Source of the DNA: CAZAQV01 sp964487255
GTDB lineage: Bacteria; Myxococcota_A; Polyangia; Polyangiales; CAZAQV01
Direction: 5' to 3'
Length of the DNA: 64,000 bases
NCBI GenBank assembly: GCA_964487255.1
Contig: CAZAQV010000031.1
Location: 6,264 to 70,263 of the forward strand
In this document: positions 51,301 to 59,694 of the stretch, one piece after another
How positions within the stretch are numbered: position 1 is the stretch's first letter
How the letters are laid out: each line of letters starts with the position of its first letter
Position numbers and translations under genes: made by a program
The notes under the pieces: generated by a model
What the model was told of the DNA's origin: nothing
The model's database searches: none
The model's input: only the letters and a program-made list of their open reading frames with translations

Positions 51301-54300
51301 TCACTGCCCTTCCGACGAACGTAAGCCTTCGCATCAAGGAGTTTACGGTGGGTCCAGATGGCGCGGATGCGATGCCCGGGCCGCTTCCATACACGTCGGG
51401 GTACACCTACGCGATGGATCTTAGCCTCGACGAGGCGCCAAGTGGTCGCGTCGAGTTCTCGACGCCTCTTCCGTACTACGTCGAGAACTTTCTCGGGTTT
51501 CCGATCGGCCAGCCGGCTCCGCTTGGCTACTACGACAACGCCGAGCGTGGTTGGATACCGGCACCCACCGGCGTCGTGCTCAAGATTCTTTCGATCTCGG
51601 GTTCCATGGCCGATATCGACGTCACCGGTGACTCGATTGCGGATCCTCTCTCGGTCACAGGGATTAGCGACGCCGAACGTGCTGAGCTTGCGACACTTTA
51701 CTCGCCCGGTGCAGAGCTGATGCGTGTCGAATTGCCTCATTTTACGTCCTACGACATCAACATGGGGATCTTTCCGCCGGCTGATGCGGAGTTTCCGGAA
51801 GACGGCACTCCGGGCGAGAACGTCACCAATGACAACGATTGCAACGTTTCGGGTTCGGTGATCGGTTGCACACGCCAAAGCATTGGTGAAAGCGTCTCAG
51901 TCGCGGGCACGCCCTTTTTGCTTCATCACAACAGCGAACGGATGCCGGGTAACCACCGCTTCAATATTGAGGTGCCGCTCAACAAAGAGTCGATCCCAGC
52001 GTCTGTCAAAGGCATCGAAGTCGTCGTTTCGGTAGCGGGTCGGACGTACTCGGAGAGCGTGGATCCGGTCACCATGTCGCAGCAGCACGTGGTGACCATT
52101 CATTGGGACGGAAGGGATGCGGCGAACCGTATCGTTCAAGGCACCCAGCAGGCCACGGTTGAACTTCGATACGCCTACGACGCCGAGTACAGCGATAGCG
52201 GTACGTGGGGCACCAATGGCGGTGGCAATATCTCGGTCATCGGCATGGGGCCACGGCGACAACTTGTCCTCCCCACAACCTGGAAGGTGGATGTCGGCGG
52301 TTTTCAGTTTCACCCTCGCGGACCGGGAATCGGTGGCTTCGATCTCGATGTACACCACACCTTCGATCACCGCTCTGGGGAACTGATCCGCGGCGATGGA
52401 ACACGTCGCCGGGTTGAAAAATATGTCGTTGCGGCCGGTCGAGCGGGCAACGGTCAGAGCCCCAGTGGGAGTGGGCTTGCCGATGGAGTGGCTTCCGAGC
52501 AGGCGTTTCCAGGAAGTTATTCTCTTCGAGCAGCGGCAGATGGGAGCGTCTATTTTGTGAACCACAATGCGGTTCGCAGGCTTGACTTCAACGGAACTGT
52601 GACGCGTGTCGCGGGCCTTTTCCACAGCGACCCCATCTCTTCGTGGCCGCCGAACGAGGACAACACCCCGGCTCTTGACGCGGTCTTTCAGCAGATTACC
52701 GACCTTGAACTCAAGGACAATGGCGACCTGTTCATTTTCGACGGACTGGCTGGCCGCGTGTACAAACTCGATGCTCAGACTGGCGCGATCAGCACCGTGC
52801 TCGGGGGCGGGAGTCAGTACTACAGCGCCGCTGGAGAGTCGCTTGACGGTCCTGACGTTTACTTGCGGCCCGGCAGCTTGCCTCCGTATCCGAACAGCGA
52901 TCCAGTACAAGGCCATCTTGCGTATGACGAACAGTCGCGCGTGCTCTATGTGTGGTGCTATCCGATCGACCAGGGTGGCCTTCATCCTGGTATCGTCGCC
53001 CTGGGTGGCGATGGACAGGCCCAGCTTCTCACGGGCCCATGGCCAAGCGGAGGACTTTCTTCCGGTGCCGATCTCGCCGACGTGCAGTTACCCAATGACG
53101 TGCAGCAGACGGGTGGGAACGTCACACGCCCGTTCGCTGTTCTAGAAAATGGGCTACTGGCAATTCATAGCTCACGGATTTCAGCCACGGAAAGCCGGCT
53201 CTATTATGTCACTCCCGATCGCAAGGTTCAGTCGGCGTATTTTCGGCACGCACAGGCCAATGATGCAAGGGCGGTGGGCAATACGCTCCACACGCTAGGC
53301 GACCGCTTTGCGCCACGCGTCCACCGCCTGGACCAGCTCGTGGACAACGGACGCTTCGATCTCATAGCAGGTCTCTCAGACTACGCCGCGGCAAGCTGTG
53401 GCACATCTGGGTGTCTCGTCGATGCCGACGGTCAGCCAGCAACGCGATCGGCGTTTCGCTCGGGTTATTCGTTTGCGGTCGGCCCAGGTGGAGACGTCTT
53501 TGTCAGCGACAGCGGCGACGTGACGGGTTCGGGCGTGATCCATCGCTTTGCAAGCTCGAACTTCACCCGCGTGCCCTCGGAGGATGGCTCGCTACTCTAC
53601 GAGTTTGACGATGCGGGTCGGCACCTGCGGACGTTCGACTCCATCACCAACAATATCCTTTGGGAGTTCTCCTACGACGCTGAAGGCCGACTTTCGGTGG
53701 TCTCGGATCGAGACGGGGTGACGACCACGATTGTGCGCGATAGCGAGGGGCTCCCCTTGGCAATAGATAGCCACTACGGCCAACGCACAACCTTCGGGCA
53801 TGTGCTGAGCGGCTACATCGACGCGGTCTCAAATGAGCTTGGAGAGACGACATCGTTTCAGTACTCGGGCACGCTCGAGGGCTACCTGACTGGGATGACG
53901 GATCCACTCGGACGCGACCACGACTATAGCTACGTCGATGCTCGGATCGAGCGCGACACGGACCCGCTCTCGGGTTACCAGGAGCTGACTCGTTCACCGA
54001 CGACCAACCCGGATGCCGTGGACGGCCATGAGGTGAACCGAAGCACCGCGCTCGAGCGAACCACGAAATATGACGAATATCAGGACGAAGATGGTTTCTC
54101 GCACCGCGATGTGACGAACGCGGCGGGCTTCACCACCCGAAACATACGGACCCGAGATGGAGACAGCGCGACGACGTACCCTGACGGAACGTTGGTGGAG
54201 CAGTTCACCGCGCCTGATGCTCGGTTCAAGATGGGCGCGCCCTTTGTTCGCGCCTCCAGCACGACGCTTCCCTCGGGCCAAGTGCGTTCTGTGCAGCGGT

Positions 54301-56798
54301 CCCAGAGCTTTGTGCTCGTTTCCGAGAACGACCCTCTTTCGGTGAGTTCGTGGACCGAGACTTCTTCGGTCAATGGCGATTCGGTGAGTTCGATGTCTTA
54401 CGACGCCAGCTCGCGCACTTATTCGAGTGCTTCCCCCGAAGGTCGCACGTCGACGACGCAGCTCGACGCCCTCGGGCGCGTGTCTCGGGTCTCTGTGCCG
54501 GGCATTGCACCCGTCGATTACACCTACGACAGCGACGGGCGCATCGAAACGATCACGCAAACGTCGGCGACGGACGGCACACGAACGACGACATACAGCT
54601 ACGACACTGATGGCTTCCTGCAATCGGTGACCGCACCCTCGCTGAGGCAGACGAGTTACACCTACGACGCGGTTGGGCGACCTCTGGTGACGACGCTGCC
54701 AGATAGTGAGCAGCTTTCGACGACCTGGGATGCTGTCGACAACCTCAAGTCGATTGCGCCTCCTGGCAGGTCCGCGCACAACTTCAACTACACGCGCCGC
54801 GACCAAGTGCAGAGCTACGAACCTCCCGATGCAGGCACGGCCACGGGGCTGTCAGGTCAGAGCTACGACCTGGACCGCGCACCGCGAGTGTCGACATTGA
54901 TGGACGGTCGCAAGGTCGACATCGCGTACGATAGCGCTGGCCGCGTGGACGCCGTCACCATCGCACGCGGCAGCTACGACTTCCTCTACTCGCCAGTGGA
55001 CGGCAAGCTCGATGGGACCACGAACCCTGAGGGTGATTTGGTCGCCATGGGCTACGACGGGCCGCTTGTCACGGACGTGACTTGGTCGGCAGCTTCGGGG
55101 ACGGGTCACCCGGGTGCATCCGTCTCGTTTGGCTACGACAACCACTTCCGGGTAACGAGCATCGGCGTCGATTCTGAAGTGCCTGTGCTCTACAGCTACG
55201 ACCAAGACGGTTACATCACCGCTGCTGCGGGGATGACGGTCACGCGCGATGCTGGAAACGGGCTTCTGACAGGCACGTCGATCACGTCCGGCTCGGGCAA
55301 CGTCACAACCTCGCGCGCGCACAACGATTTCGGCGAAGCGATCACGATGAACGCCACCTACGCAGGCGGCGACCTTGGCTTCGCGTTCAGCTACGACGTT
55401 GACGGTCGCATCGGCTCCCGCCAGGAGACGAGCGGCGCGAGCAGCACGGCGCAAACCTACGAGTACGACCTCCGTGGTCGGCTGACGGATGTCTACGTCG
55501 ATAGCGTGCTCACTTACGAGTATGACTACGACGCAAACGGCAACCGCGTCGACTACACGGGCCCGGATGGCACAGTTTCAGCGACGTACGATGCGCAAGA
55601 CAGGCTGCTGACCTACGGCGCAAACAGTTACACCTACAACGACCACGGCCAGGTTCTGACGAAGACGGACGTCTCGGGAACGACGACGTATGACTACGAC
55701 GAGCTGGGCAACTTGGTCTCCGTTACGTTGCCCGACTCGACGCTCATCGAATACGTCATCGATGCACTCGGCCGGCGGGTAGCCAAGAAGGTGAACGGCA
55801 CGCTCGTTCGCCAGTGGGTCTATCAAGATGCGCTGAATCCGGTGGCCGAGTACGATGGTTCAGGAAATCTGATTCAACGGTTTGTGTATGCGACCCGCAT
55901 GAACGTGCCCGACCTCATCATCCGAGGCGGCACAACCTATCGCGTCATCGCCGACCAAGTCGGCTCCGTCCGACGCATCGTTGAGGTCTCCACGGGCGCA
56001 GTTGCGCAAGAGCTGACCTACTCGCCGTTTGGCAAGGTGCTCGGCGACTCGTCCCCAGGCTGGCAACCCTTCGCCTTCGCGGGTGGGCACTACGACAACC
56101 ACACCAAACTCGTCCGCTTCGGCGCACGCGACTACGACGCTGAAGTCGGAAGGTGGACCGCGAAGGACAGCGCGGGTTTCATGGCCGGGTCGAACGGTTA
56201 CGCCTACAGCTATAACGCGCCAGTTCACCTTGTTGATCCAAGTGGAAGGATTCCGATTCTCATTCCAATCATCGTGATTGGTGGAGCAATGTTGGCCACG
56301 CCCTCATCGGTCGCAGCGCCAGCGACATCAGATCACTCCACGACTGGCCCAAGTTCTGATCAAGCAATGATGAGTATGGTCGGAACGATTGCAATCGGTG
56401 AAGTTGCGAGTATCGCAGCCGGGGCGGCATTTTCTGGCATCTGCGGCGCCATAGCAAGTCGAGTGGCGAATCCTGTTCCGAAGGTTCTTGCTCGAGTCGT
56501 GCCGGGAAAGGGTCCTTACTCAACCTTAGGTGCGCCGGGAGCAGACGACGTTTTTGTGACTGCAGCGGACGACATTGCGGGCATGAGTGCAAAGGAGATA
56601 AGTGAAAGGCTCACGATTGATCCAAGTGATGCATTTACCGTTATCGAGTTCCCAACGCCCGCCAGCGGCTTGGCGTCTCCCGTCGGAAGAACAAACCCCG
56701 GATTCGTCGGCGGTGGAAAAACGGCGGGCGGAGCCCGCGAGTTCGTTTTGCCCAACGGACCAGTTCCCGGTGGTGCTAAAGTGAGAGTTGTCGAATGA
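45369..56798 (+). CDS. Giant MopE-repeat / NHL / Rhs toxin lipoprotein
   Basis: The protein has 3809 residues, start GTG 45369. The signal ends at the lipobox LGSC (Cys26). Residues 77-240 have GLUG-type repeats (GLFSKLDGATVSRLG, VGGLIGKAMGTTISDSY). Residues 317-1796 hold 28 copies of a ~53-residue unit with the MopE-like metal-binding motif CDGxDDDCDGxxDED. Residues ~1843-1928 are a carboxypeptidase-regulatory-like fold, and 2350-2730 an NHL-like propeller (LADGVASEQAFPGSYSLRAA). YD/Rhs repeats cover 2740-3475, followed by the core (YSPFGKVLGD, GARDYDAEVGRWTAKD, VDPSGR). The last ~185 residues are the toxin tip, with membrane-like PILIPIIVIGGAML, then NPGFVGGGKTAGGAREFVLP. The Rhs shell should encase and release the tip. 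The immunity gene overlaps the stop. Confidence 0.92.
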   Translation: MKTDRWLGALLFISSFALLGGFLGSCTDSEPNIGANKQALGEDGGDGSAPSSDASTGYVLVDTCAELEAISTAPTLNYRLTADIDCTGYGAGNGNGNGGGNASGFTPIVDFAGTLDGGGHYVTGLFIEKNSAKAGLFSKLDGATVSRLGILDAQISGGTQVGCLAGFAQNATVSEVTCRGAVLEGKKDVGGLIGKAMGTTISDSYVHADIGCLTERCGLLVGDAKQGSWTHGYGAVDAEFFPSRAYAQNAFVWNTTFFLCDGGSSGGSIGGCDEPGGQEGSNLSSEAFLTSQGWDFDTTWALSADYDYACLQWEPGCGDGCSADDTSCNGQDDDCDGAVDEDFVTEVTVCGVGGCVRTGVASCVGGSITDSCTPGTPAADDASCNLVDDDCDGATDEEYLSVVTSCGDGICLAQGSTSCVDGIVEDSCEPGTPAANDSTCDDLDNDCDTATDEGYVSLSTTCGEGICSATGSTSCASGTVSDSCQPGSPEADDASCDALDSDCDGAIDEAYPITSTTCGVGACAAEGDLRCLSGSEVDSCEPGAPAADDSVCNGIDDDCNATVDEDYVSESTSCGVGACSQTGSTSCVDGSVEDSCTPGTPAASDATCDGVDDDCDASNDEDYTPESTSCGVGACAAEGATSCVDGSVEDSCTPGTPAASDATCDGVDDDCDGNIDEDYASESTSCGVGACGATGATSCVNGTIEDSCAPGAPAASDATCDGIDDNCDGTEDEGYVSQSTSCGVGACGATGATSCVNGSVEDSCEPGTPAVSDATCDGVDDDCDGIADDDYVSQSTSCGVGACGATGATSCVNGTVEDSCTPGSPAPSDATCDGIDDDCDGIADDDYVSQSTSCGVGACGASGSTSCLGGTVQDNCTPGSPAPSDATCDGIDDDCDGVADDEYVSQSTSCGVGACGASGSTSCVGGAVQDSCTPGSPAALDATCDGIDDDCDGIADDDYVSQSTSCGVGACGATGATSCVGGAVQDSCTTGTPAADDATCDGVDDDCDGIADEDCEQCVPSASDDSTCDGVDDDCDGIADEDFIGAGTRCPFPSPNNCSRGRFVCIDGSAVDSCSLLDLPDDTTCDRFDDDCDGFVDESWLSSATTCGDGACASTGSTVCDPFVGERDTCVPGTPEPSDATCDLVDNDCDGAVDEEAVPSVDDPTCDGVDDDCDGAFDENFAPSPTTCGLGVCEASGVSSCVDGAIEDSCTPATGPASDSTCDGVDDDCDGLVDDDYMGEVTSCGVGACAASGSTSCSSGAVVDSCSPGSQVDSDDNCDGIDGDCDGSVDEGFVPEPTSCGVGVCSASGATTCVGGTLSDSCSPGSPLSATDATCDGIDDNCSGEADEDFVGAATTCTDGVCDGVGEISCIGGQEVDTCEVPAPAADDATCDAFDDDCDGEVDEDFSDSESSCGVGACERFPQCAGGEISCVPGVPSFSDASCDGIDDDCDGLTDEDFLGTSSCGVGACQSTGTATCQDGAVVEECTPGTPASSDATCDGIDDDCNGVADEDYVSASTSCGQGACAANGVTSCVAGNVQDSCSPGTPAPSDATCNNIDDDCNGSVDEDFVSQSTTCGVGACGATGSTSCVAGVVEDSCAPTSPSSSTDPVCDGVDEDCDGAVDEDFSPQATICGVGVCASAGSTVCVAGAVQDTCQQGSPIGSDTSCNGFDDDCDGATDEAYVGSPTSCGVGECATTGTYVCVSGVEVDGCLPEPPAPDDSICDGFDEDCDGAFDEDFAPFSSTCGVGACGAVGSTSCVSGSLIESCTPGAPTASDDMTCDGVDDDCDGYADEDCADFPQSLEEIAPPLSLTGTTTFRELVDYYYQAARPIQLGLNEAAFEDHRISGIFGYVRDRAGAPLQGVRVSVEGHPEHGYTLTRVDGRFDMAVNGGGRLAITYERSGYITVQRHAKSSWNNFTELADVVMSEIATTATPITLAAAAYQDAAGDTESDAAGTRTGRILIPPGTTGQVVAEDGTVTALPTNVSLRIKEFTVGPDGADAMPGPLPYTSGYTYAMDLSLDEAPSGRVEFSTPLPYYVENFLGFPIGQPAPLGYYDNAERGWIPAPTGVVLKILSISGSMADIDVTGDSIADPLSVTGISDAERAELATLYSPGAELMRVELPHFTSYDINMGIFPPADAEFPEDGTPGENVTNDNDCNVSGSVIGCTRQSIGESVSVAGTPFLLHHNSERMPGNHRFNIEVPLNKESIPASVKGIEVVVSVAGRTYSESVDPVTMSQQHVVTIHWDGRDAANRIVQGTQQATVELRYAYDAEYSDSGTWGTNGGGNISVIGMGPRRQLVLPTTWKVDVGGFQFHPRGPGIGGFDLDVHHTFDHRSGELIRGDGTRRRVEKYVVAAGRAGNGQSPSGSGLADGVASEQAFPGSYSLRAAADGSVYFVNHNAVRRLDFNGTVTRVAGLFHSDPISSWPPNEDNTPALDAVFQQITDLELKDNGDLFIFDGLAGRVYKLDAQTGAISTVLGGGSQYYSAAGESLDGPDVYLRPGSLPPYPNSDPVQGHLAYDEQSRVLYVWCYPIDQGGLHPGIVALGGDGQAQLLTGPWPSGGLSSGADLADVQLPNDVQQTGGNVTRPFAVLENGLLAIHSSRISATESRLYYVTPDRKVQSAYFRHAQANDARAVGNTLHTLGDRFAPRVHRLDQLVDNGRFDLIAGLSDYAAASCGTSGCLVDADGQPATRSAFRSGYSFAVGPGGDVFVSDSGDVTGSGVIHRFASSNFTRVPSEDGSLLYEFDDAGRHLRTFDSITNNILWEFSYDAEGRLSVVSDRDGVTTTIVRDSEGLPLAIDSHYGQRTTFGHVLSGYIDAVSNELGETTSFQYSGTLEGYLTGMTDPLGRDHDYSYVDARIERDTDPLSGYQELTRSPTTNPDAVDGHEVNRSTALERTTKYDEYQDEDGFSHRDVTNAAGFTTRNIRTRDGDSATTYPDGTLVEQFTAPDARFKMGAPFVRASSTTLPSGQVRSVQRSQSFVLVSENDPLSVSSWTETSSVNGDSVSSMSYDASSRTYSSASPEGRTSTTQLDALGRVSRVSVPGIAPVDYTYDSDGRIETITQTSATDGTRTTTYSYDTDGFLQSVTAPSLRQTSYTYDAVGRPLVTTLPDSEQLSTTWDAVDNLKSIAPPGRSAHNFNYTRRDQVQSYEPPDAGTATGLSGQSYDLDRAPRVSTLMDGRKVDIAYDSAGRVDAVTIARGSYDFLYSPVDGKLDGTTNPEGDLVAMGYDGPLVTDVTWSAASGTGHPGASVSFGYDNHFRVTSIGVDSEVPVLYSYDQDGYITAAAGMTVTRDAGNGLLTGTSITSGSGNVTTSRAHNDFGEAITMNATYAGGDLGFAFSYDVDGRIGSRQETSGASSTAQTYEYDLRGRLTDVYVDSVLTYEYDYDANGNRVDYTGPDGTVSATYDAQDRLLTYGANSYTYNDHGQVLTKTDVSGTTTYDYDELGNLVSVTLPDSTLIEYVIDALGRRVAKKVNGTLVRQWVYQDALNPVAEYDGSGNLIQRFVYATRMNVPDLIIRGGTTYRVIADQVGSVRRIVEVSTGAVAQELTYSPFGKVLGDSSPGWQPFAFAGGHYDNHTKLVRFGARDYDAEVGRWTAKDSAGFMAGSNGYAYSYNAPVHLVDPSGRIPILIPIIVIGGAMLATPSSVAAPATSDHSTTGPSSDQAMMSMVGTIAIGEVASIAAGAAFSGICGAIASRVANPVPKVLARVVPGKGPYSTLGAPGADDVFVTAADDIAGMSAKEISERLTIDPSDAFTVIEFPTPASGLASPVGRTNPGFVGGGKTAGGAREFVLPNGPVPGGAKVRVVE
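46320..50757 (+). repeat. 28-unit MopE-type coding repeat array
   Basis: Tandem ~160-bp coding units, each with a CDGxDDDCDG calcium-loop-like core and CGVGACxxxGxTSCxxGxxxDSC. Units between about 47,050 and 48,420 are nearly identical at the DNA level, while those at the ends are diverged. This indicates recent expansion of the centre by unequal recombination. Confidence 0.88.
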
Positions 56799-57085
56799 AG
56801 TTGCGCCCGGAGGAAACAGTGCTCGTCGGTGCCTGGGTTGAAAAGGGCGGGACCGTTCGTTCCGACGCAGTGGCCGAACGTATCAAGTATCTGATAGATT
56901 CAGAGCTCGAGTTTGTCGCTGACGGTGAAGAATATGGCGCATGGGAAACGCTCTACCGTGACCCCCAGGACAACCGACTCTGGGAAAGGACATATCCTCA
57001 AAGTGGGATGCACGGTGGAGGCCCACCCCTTCTCCGTTACCTGTCCGAGTCGGAGGCTCGATCGAAGTACAAATTCGGCACGTGA
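56795..57085 (+). CDS. Imm27-like immunity protein of the Rhs tip
   Basis: 96 residues. ATG 56795 overlaps the Rhs stop (ATGA), the usual arrangement of a polymorphic-toxin immunity gene. The sequence LVGAWVEKGGTVRSDAVAERIKYLI, then WETLYRDPQDNRLWERTYP and MHGGGPPLLRYLSESEARSKY, fits the Imm27 pattern as I recall it (GW...RIxxLI...LYRDPxDxRxWExTYPxSxxHGGGPP). It should bind and block the toxin domain at the end of the giant protein in the cytoplasm. Family name is from memory of motif shape. Confidence 0.78.
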   Translation: MKLRPEETVLVGAWVEKGGTVRSDAVAERIKYLIDSELEFVADGEEYGAWETLYRDPQDNRLWERTYPQSGMHGGGPPLLRYLSESEARSKYKFGT

Positions 57086-57095
57086 CCATTTCAAC

Positions 57096-57146
57096 TGTCA
57101 ACATGCATCTCAAAGTGATCCATTTTCGAGCATAAAAAGTGATCCA
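57096..57146. mobile_element. Right end of an IS21-family element
   Basis: It starts TGTCAAC and holds two copies of AAGTGATCCA (57113-57122 and 57137-57146), the repeated terminal binding sites typical of IS21-family ends. It lies directly outside the istB remnant at 57167. The opposite end is absent. Confidence 0.65.
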
Positions 57147-57166
57147 CTTGGCACGGTTCTTTCGCT

Positions 57167-57571
57167 TTAGAGTGCGGTGGCGGCGTGCTCGTCCAGGGTT
57201 TTGATGCCGGCGCGTTTGCGGTCTCGGAGGCGGTAGCTTTCGCCCTTGATGTTGATGACGGTGGAGCGGTGCAAAAGCCTGTCGAGGGCGGCTGAGGCCA
57301 TCACGGCGTCGTCTGCAAAGACCTGGGCCCATTCGCTAAACGGCTTGTTGCTGGTGAGCACAATGCTTTGGTTTTTCTGGTAGCGGTTGCAGATCACCTG
57401 AAAGAGCAGGCTTGCTTGGACAGGGTCGAAACCGAGATAGCCGACCTCGTCGAGGATGAGCAGTCGAGGCTGCATGAGCGCCTTGAGCTGGTTATGCAGG
57501 CGATTTTGGTCGACGGCTTTGGTGAGCTTTTGTGCGAGCGCCATCGCGGTGGTGAAGTAGACGCTAAAATA
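57167..57571 (-). pseudogene. istB: istB (IS21 helper ATPase) C-terminal remnant
   Basis: About 130 residues of an IstB-like ATP-binding protein. The frame enters from an unrelated junction near 57571 at RYFSVYFTTA, and has Walker B LLILDEVGYLGFDP, then LTSNKPFSEW and the family C-terminus LLHRSTVINIKGESYRLRDRKR. The first half with Walker A and the whole istA transposase gene are missing, so the element is dead. It separates the first toxin-immunity pair from the second Rhs tip. Confidence 0.85.
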
Positions 57572-57957
57572 ACGTCCTCAAGTTGAATTCAAGAATGCGT
57601 GACGTGCAACTTCTCACGGGACTCGCGCAACTGGTGCTCGCATCGACCGATAAGCGCGGCCGGTCTTGGCAATGTGGTTTGAGCATCGGTGAGGGATTCC
57701 GAGCACGGAGCCACTGCACCGCGCGCAGCGTGTCCCCACCGATGCATGCCGACGAGCAGACATCCACGCGGTCAAGATGATGGCATTCCGGGAAGCTGCG
57801 ATGAACGTGCGGAGGCAAAGCAAGCCGATTTGCTAATTGCGAATCGTTGCTTGCGACCCGTAGCCGTAAAGAACCATAGGTAGAGCGCCTCCAACCATCA
57901 CACTTGCCCGCTGCTTTCGTCACGGCAGTGCAATCATGATGTAGTAGACTTTGTCGC
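57572..57957. other. Intergenic region with relic repeats, no gene
   Basis: No frame here has coding character. Bases 57677-57711 match 60669-60703 (35 bp, one mismatch), and the flanks show weaker similarity, including GTGTCCCC-type sequence seen also near 60800 and 61036. It looks like decayed mobile-element DNA joining two Rhs cassettes. Confidence 0.5.
57677..57711. repeat. Intergenic repeat, copy 1 (copy 2 at 60669-60703)
   Basis: 35 bases beginning GTTTGAGCATCGGTGAGG and ending GAGCACGGAGC; copy 2 differs at one position. Both lie between Rhs cassettes and share diverged flanks. Confidence 0.7.
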
Positions 57958-59694
57958 GTGACGCTCGTGACCCTGCAGTTGCTCATGCTTGTGCTGTGCG
58001 GTGGGCTCACCAACCCCGAAAGCGACCTGCTCGCGTTCACCTACGACGGACCGCTTGTGACGGGGGTAAGCTGGTCAGCGGCAGCAGGCACGGGCCACCC
58101 GAACAGTTCTGTGTCTTTCGGATACGACAACCACTTCCGCGTCACGAGCATCGGCGTCGATTCTGAACTGCCTGTGCTCTACAGCTATGACCAAGACGGC
58201 TACATCACGAACGCTGCAGGCTTGACGGTCAGCCGCGACGGCCAGAACGGCCTGCTCACCGGCACGTCGATCACGGCAGGCTCGCAGAATGTCATCACCT
58301 CGCGCTCGCACAACGACTTCGGCGAAGCCATCAGCATGAACGCCACTTATTCGGGCGGCGACCTTGGCTATGCGTTCAGCTACGATGCGGACGGCCGCAT
58401 CGATTCCCGCCAAGAAACAAGTGGCGCGAGTAGCAAGGTGCAGAGCTACGCGTACGACCTTCGCGGTCGGCTGACGGATGTCTACGTCGATAGCGTGCTC
58501 ACCTACGAATACGACTACGACGCGAACGGCAACCGCGTTGCTTACACCGGTCCCGAGGGCACGGTCAGCGCTACGTACGACGCCCAAGATAGGCTGCTGA
58601 CGTACGGGACGAACAGCTACACCTATAATGACCACGGCCAGCTCACGTCCAAGACAGATGCGGGCGGGACGACCAGCTACAACTACGACGAACTCGGCAA
58701 CCTGCTCTCGGTCACGCTGCCGGACTCCACGCTTATCGAGCACGTCATCGATGCCCTCGGCCGGCGGGTAGCCAAGAAGGTGAACGGCACGCTCGTTCGC
58801 CAGTGGGTCTATCAAGATGCGCTGAATCCGGTGGCCGAGTACGATGGTTCAGGAAATCTGATTCAACGGTTTGTGTACGCCACGCGCATGAACGTACCCG
58901 ACTTCATCATCCGCGGCGGGACGACGTATCGGGTGATTGCAGACCAGGTGGGAAGCGTGCGGCGGATCGTCGAAGTCTCTTCCGGCGCAGTCGTTCACCA
59001 GATGACGTATTCGCCGTTCGGCAAAGTGCTCGGCGACTCCTCACCAGGCTGGCAGCCCTTCGCCTATGCTGGTGGCCTGTACGACGTTCACACCAAACTC
59101 GTCCGCTTCGGCGCCCGGGATTACGACGCCGAAGTCGGCCGCTGGACCGCGAAGGATCCGATCAGATTCCAAGGCGGTACAAATCTGTACGTGTACGCAA
59201 TGGCAGACCCTGTTGGGCACCTGGATATCTCCGGCCGAATAACTCTCAACAGAACACAAGCTGCTGATTTTCCGAACCTAGATGCGTTACTCAACAACTT
59301 CGAGTCACAAGTCACGGATCGGATGATCTGGGCAGCAACCGAGGTCACCGGACTAACGGCAGAAGAGGTTCGAGCAGCCATTCAGCGAGGCGGAGGTCCA
59401 GAGCTAACCGTGGACATTGATGGGAGCAAAACTCTGGCGCGATCAGATGGGAGAACCGCGTGGGGCTGCTACAATCCGGAAACAGGCGGCCTCGATCTGG
59501 ATCCATTGACTGCTCAGTATGTCGAAGGCGGCCAGTATGATGAATCGACGCTTCGGACGATCATGCACGAGACGATTCATTGGTTGAACGCCCAGAAAAA
59601 CGGACCGTACTCGGAACGGTCTCCTAGAGCTTCAGGCATTCCCGATCTTGGCGAGCAATGGGAGACGCTCGTTTGGGGTGATAGGGTCTACTAG
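57958..59694 (+). CDS. Displaced Rhs tip with zinc-metallopeptidase toxin
   Basis: 578 residues from GTG 57958. Homology to the giant Rhs protein begins about residue 18 (TNPESDLLAFTYDGPLVTGVSW) and runs through the YD repeats and Rhs core to GRWTAKDP and HLDISGR. The first 17 residues (MTLVTLQLLMLVLCGGL) are unrelated and mark the junction. The tip (residues ~425-578) is different: TLRTIMHETIHWLNAQKNG has a HExxH zinc site near 538, with Glu/Asp further on, so a metalloprotease toxin is likely. It is probably a silent cassette that can be recombined onto the main gene, or a secreted short form. The immunity candidate overlaps the stop. Confidence 0.82.
   Translation: MTLVTLQLLMLVLCGGLTNPESDLLAFTYDGPLVTGVSWSAAAGTGHPNSSVSFGYDNHFRVTSIGVDSELPVLYSYDQDGYITNAAGLTVSRDGQNGLLTGTSITAGSQNVITSRSHNDFGEAISMNATYSGGDLGYAFSYDADGRIDSRQETSGASSKVQSYAYDLRGRLTDVYVDSVLTYEYDYDANGNRVAYTGPEGTVSATYDAQDRLLTYGTNSYTYNDHGQLTSKTDAGGTTSYNYDELGNLLSVTLPDSTLIEHVIDALGRRVAKKVNGTLVRQWVYQDALNPVAEYDGSGNLIQRFVYATRMNVPDFIIRGGTTYRVIADQVGSVRRIVEVSSGAVVHQMTYSPFGKVLGDSSPGWQPFAYAGGLYDVHTKLVRFGARDYDAEVGRWTAKDPIRFQGGTNLYVYAMADPVGHLDISGRITLNRTQAADFPNLDALLNNFESQVTDRMIWAATEVTGLTAEEVRAAIQRGGGPELTVDIDGSKTLARSDGRTAWGCYNPETGGLDLDPLTAQYVEGGQYDESTLRTIMHETIHWLNAQKNGPYSERSPRASGIPDLGEQWETLVWGDRVY

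Noticed and set aside
50595..52985. Long open frames on the minus strand opposite the Rhs gene (427 and 362 codons)
   Set aside because: Arg/His/Val-rich shadow translations of the plus-strand gene, without ribosome sites or domains; the plus-strand frame is clearly coding.
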